In this document: piece after piece, positions 63,851 to 64,000 of the stretch
Layout of the letters: every line of letters starts with the position of its first letter
Position numbering within the stretch: position 1 is the first letter of the stretch
Assembly: GCF_000422885.1 (NCBI RefSeq)
Contig: NZ_AUGX01000025.1
Span: 21,508-85,507 of the forward strand
Direction of reading: 5' to 3'
From: Ottowia thiooxydans DSM 14619
GTDB taxonomy: Bacteria; Pseudomonadota; Gammaproteobacteria; Burkholderiales; Burkholderiaceae_C
DNA: 64,000 nt
Notes under the pieces: generated by a model
The model's input: the letters and a program-made list of their open reading frames with translations, nothing else
Told to the model about the DNA's origin: nothing
Databases searched by the model: none
Program-made: the position numbers and the translations under genes

Positions 63851-64000
63851 CGATTAAGCACTGCAGTTGCTAAATACTTTCTGCTCTTGTCTTGAAGTCG
63901 GAGGCCGGGATTGCCCCCGGCAGTGCAGTCCCTTTCTTTGCTCGCACAAAGCAAGGAACCAAAGAAATGCGACCCCAAGTCCGTGTCCCTGCGCTGCGCT

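Noticed and set aside
1..64000. CRISPR arrays, tRNA or rRNA genes
   Set aside because: No regularly spaced repeats or recognisable RNA genes were seen on either strand.

Overview
The window reads as chromosomal DNA of a high-GC betaproteobacterium, most likely Burkholderiales (Alcaligenaceae/Comamonadaceae-like). Reasons: four Bug/TctC-type tricarboxylate-transporter binding proteins (one only as a 3' end), AtuA-family and family III CoA-transferase genes, a beta-proteobacterial infA paralog, a LC7-like small protein, tandem DUF4148 proteins and many small IclR/LysR/MocR-controlled catabolic gene sets. No rRNA, tRNA, CRISPR array or replication origin was seen. The genus is an inference.

Layout. 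(1) 0-12 kb: end of a Bug protein, AtuA plus its separate ferredoxin-fold partner, a secreted/anchored DUF4124-like protein, then a minus-strand set (amidohydrolase, ornithine cyclodeaminase-like, PLP lyase, CoA-transferase) divergent from an IclR regulator, and a divergent pair: FAD hydroxylase + DUF2783 versus VOC protein + alpha/beta hydrolase. (2) 12.3-23.4 kb: an amide-utilisation island: peptide-type ABC importer, MocR regulator, cupin, AmiE-type aliphatic amidase and a CbbQ/CbbO-type AAA+/VWA pair. (3) 23.6-24.4 kb: decayed IS630-family transposase and a 70-bp copy of the 3' end of a Bug gene. (4) 24.4-34.1 kb: aromatic-degradation module: fumarylacetoacetase, VOC protein, Bug protein, FAD hydroxylase, a helix-turn-helix/citrate-synthase fusion lacking catalytic residues, a three-component Rieske oxygenase, and a LysR regulator. 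(5) 34.6-44 kb: Bug protein, SDR, ATC-hydrolase-like protein, ThDP enzyme, aldehyde dehydrogenase, NmrA-like protein, Bug protein, M29/NicX-like protein. (6) 44-48 kb: housekeeping-like genes: IF-1 with a structured leader, DAHP synthase, NnrU, LC7-like, RHH protein. (7) 48.1-57.1 kb: CzcCBA-type metal RND pump, two DUF4148 proteins and a CusRS-type two-component system with CusR-like boxes. (8) 57.1-63.8 kb: alpha/beta hydrolase, then an operon of alcohol dehydrogenase, Bcr/CflA exporter, secreted esterase, double carboxymuconolactone-decarboxylase protein and metallo-hydrolase.

How parts may work together. A pseudo-palindrome close to TGTCCGAWWWTMGGWCA lies upstream of the IclR gene, between the FAD hydroxylase and VOC genes, upstream of the Bug gene at 34.6 kb and upstream of the M29-like operon; the last three have two copies exactly 21 bp apart. 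This suggests one regulon covering regions 1 and 5, now split by regions 2-4. The aromatic module (region 4) is bounded by two copies (67/70 identical) of a Bug gene 3' end, so it or its neighbour looks inserted or rearranged. The most unusual single protein is the HTH-citrate-synthase fusion at 29046-30317, best explained as an acyl-CoA-sensing transcription factor divergent from the Rieske oxygenase it may control.
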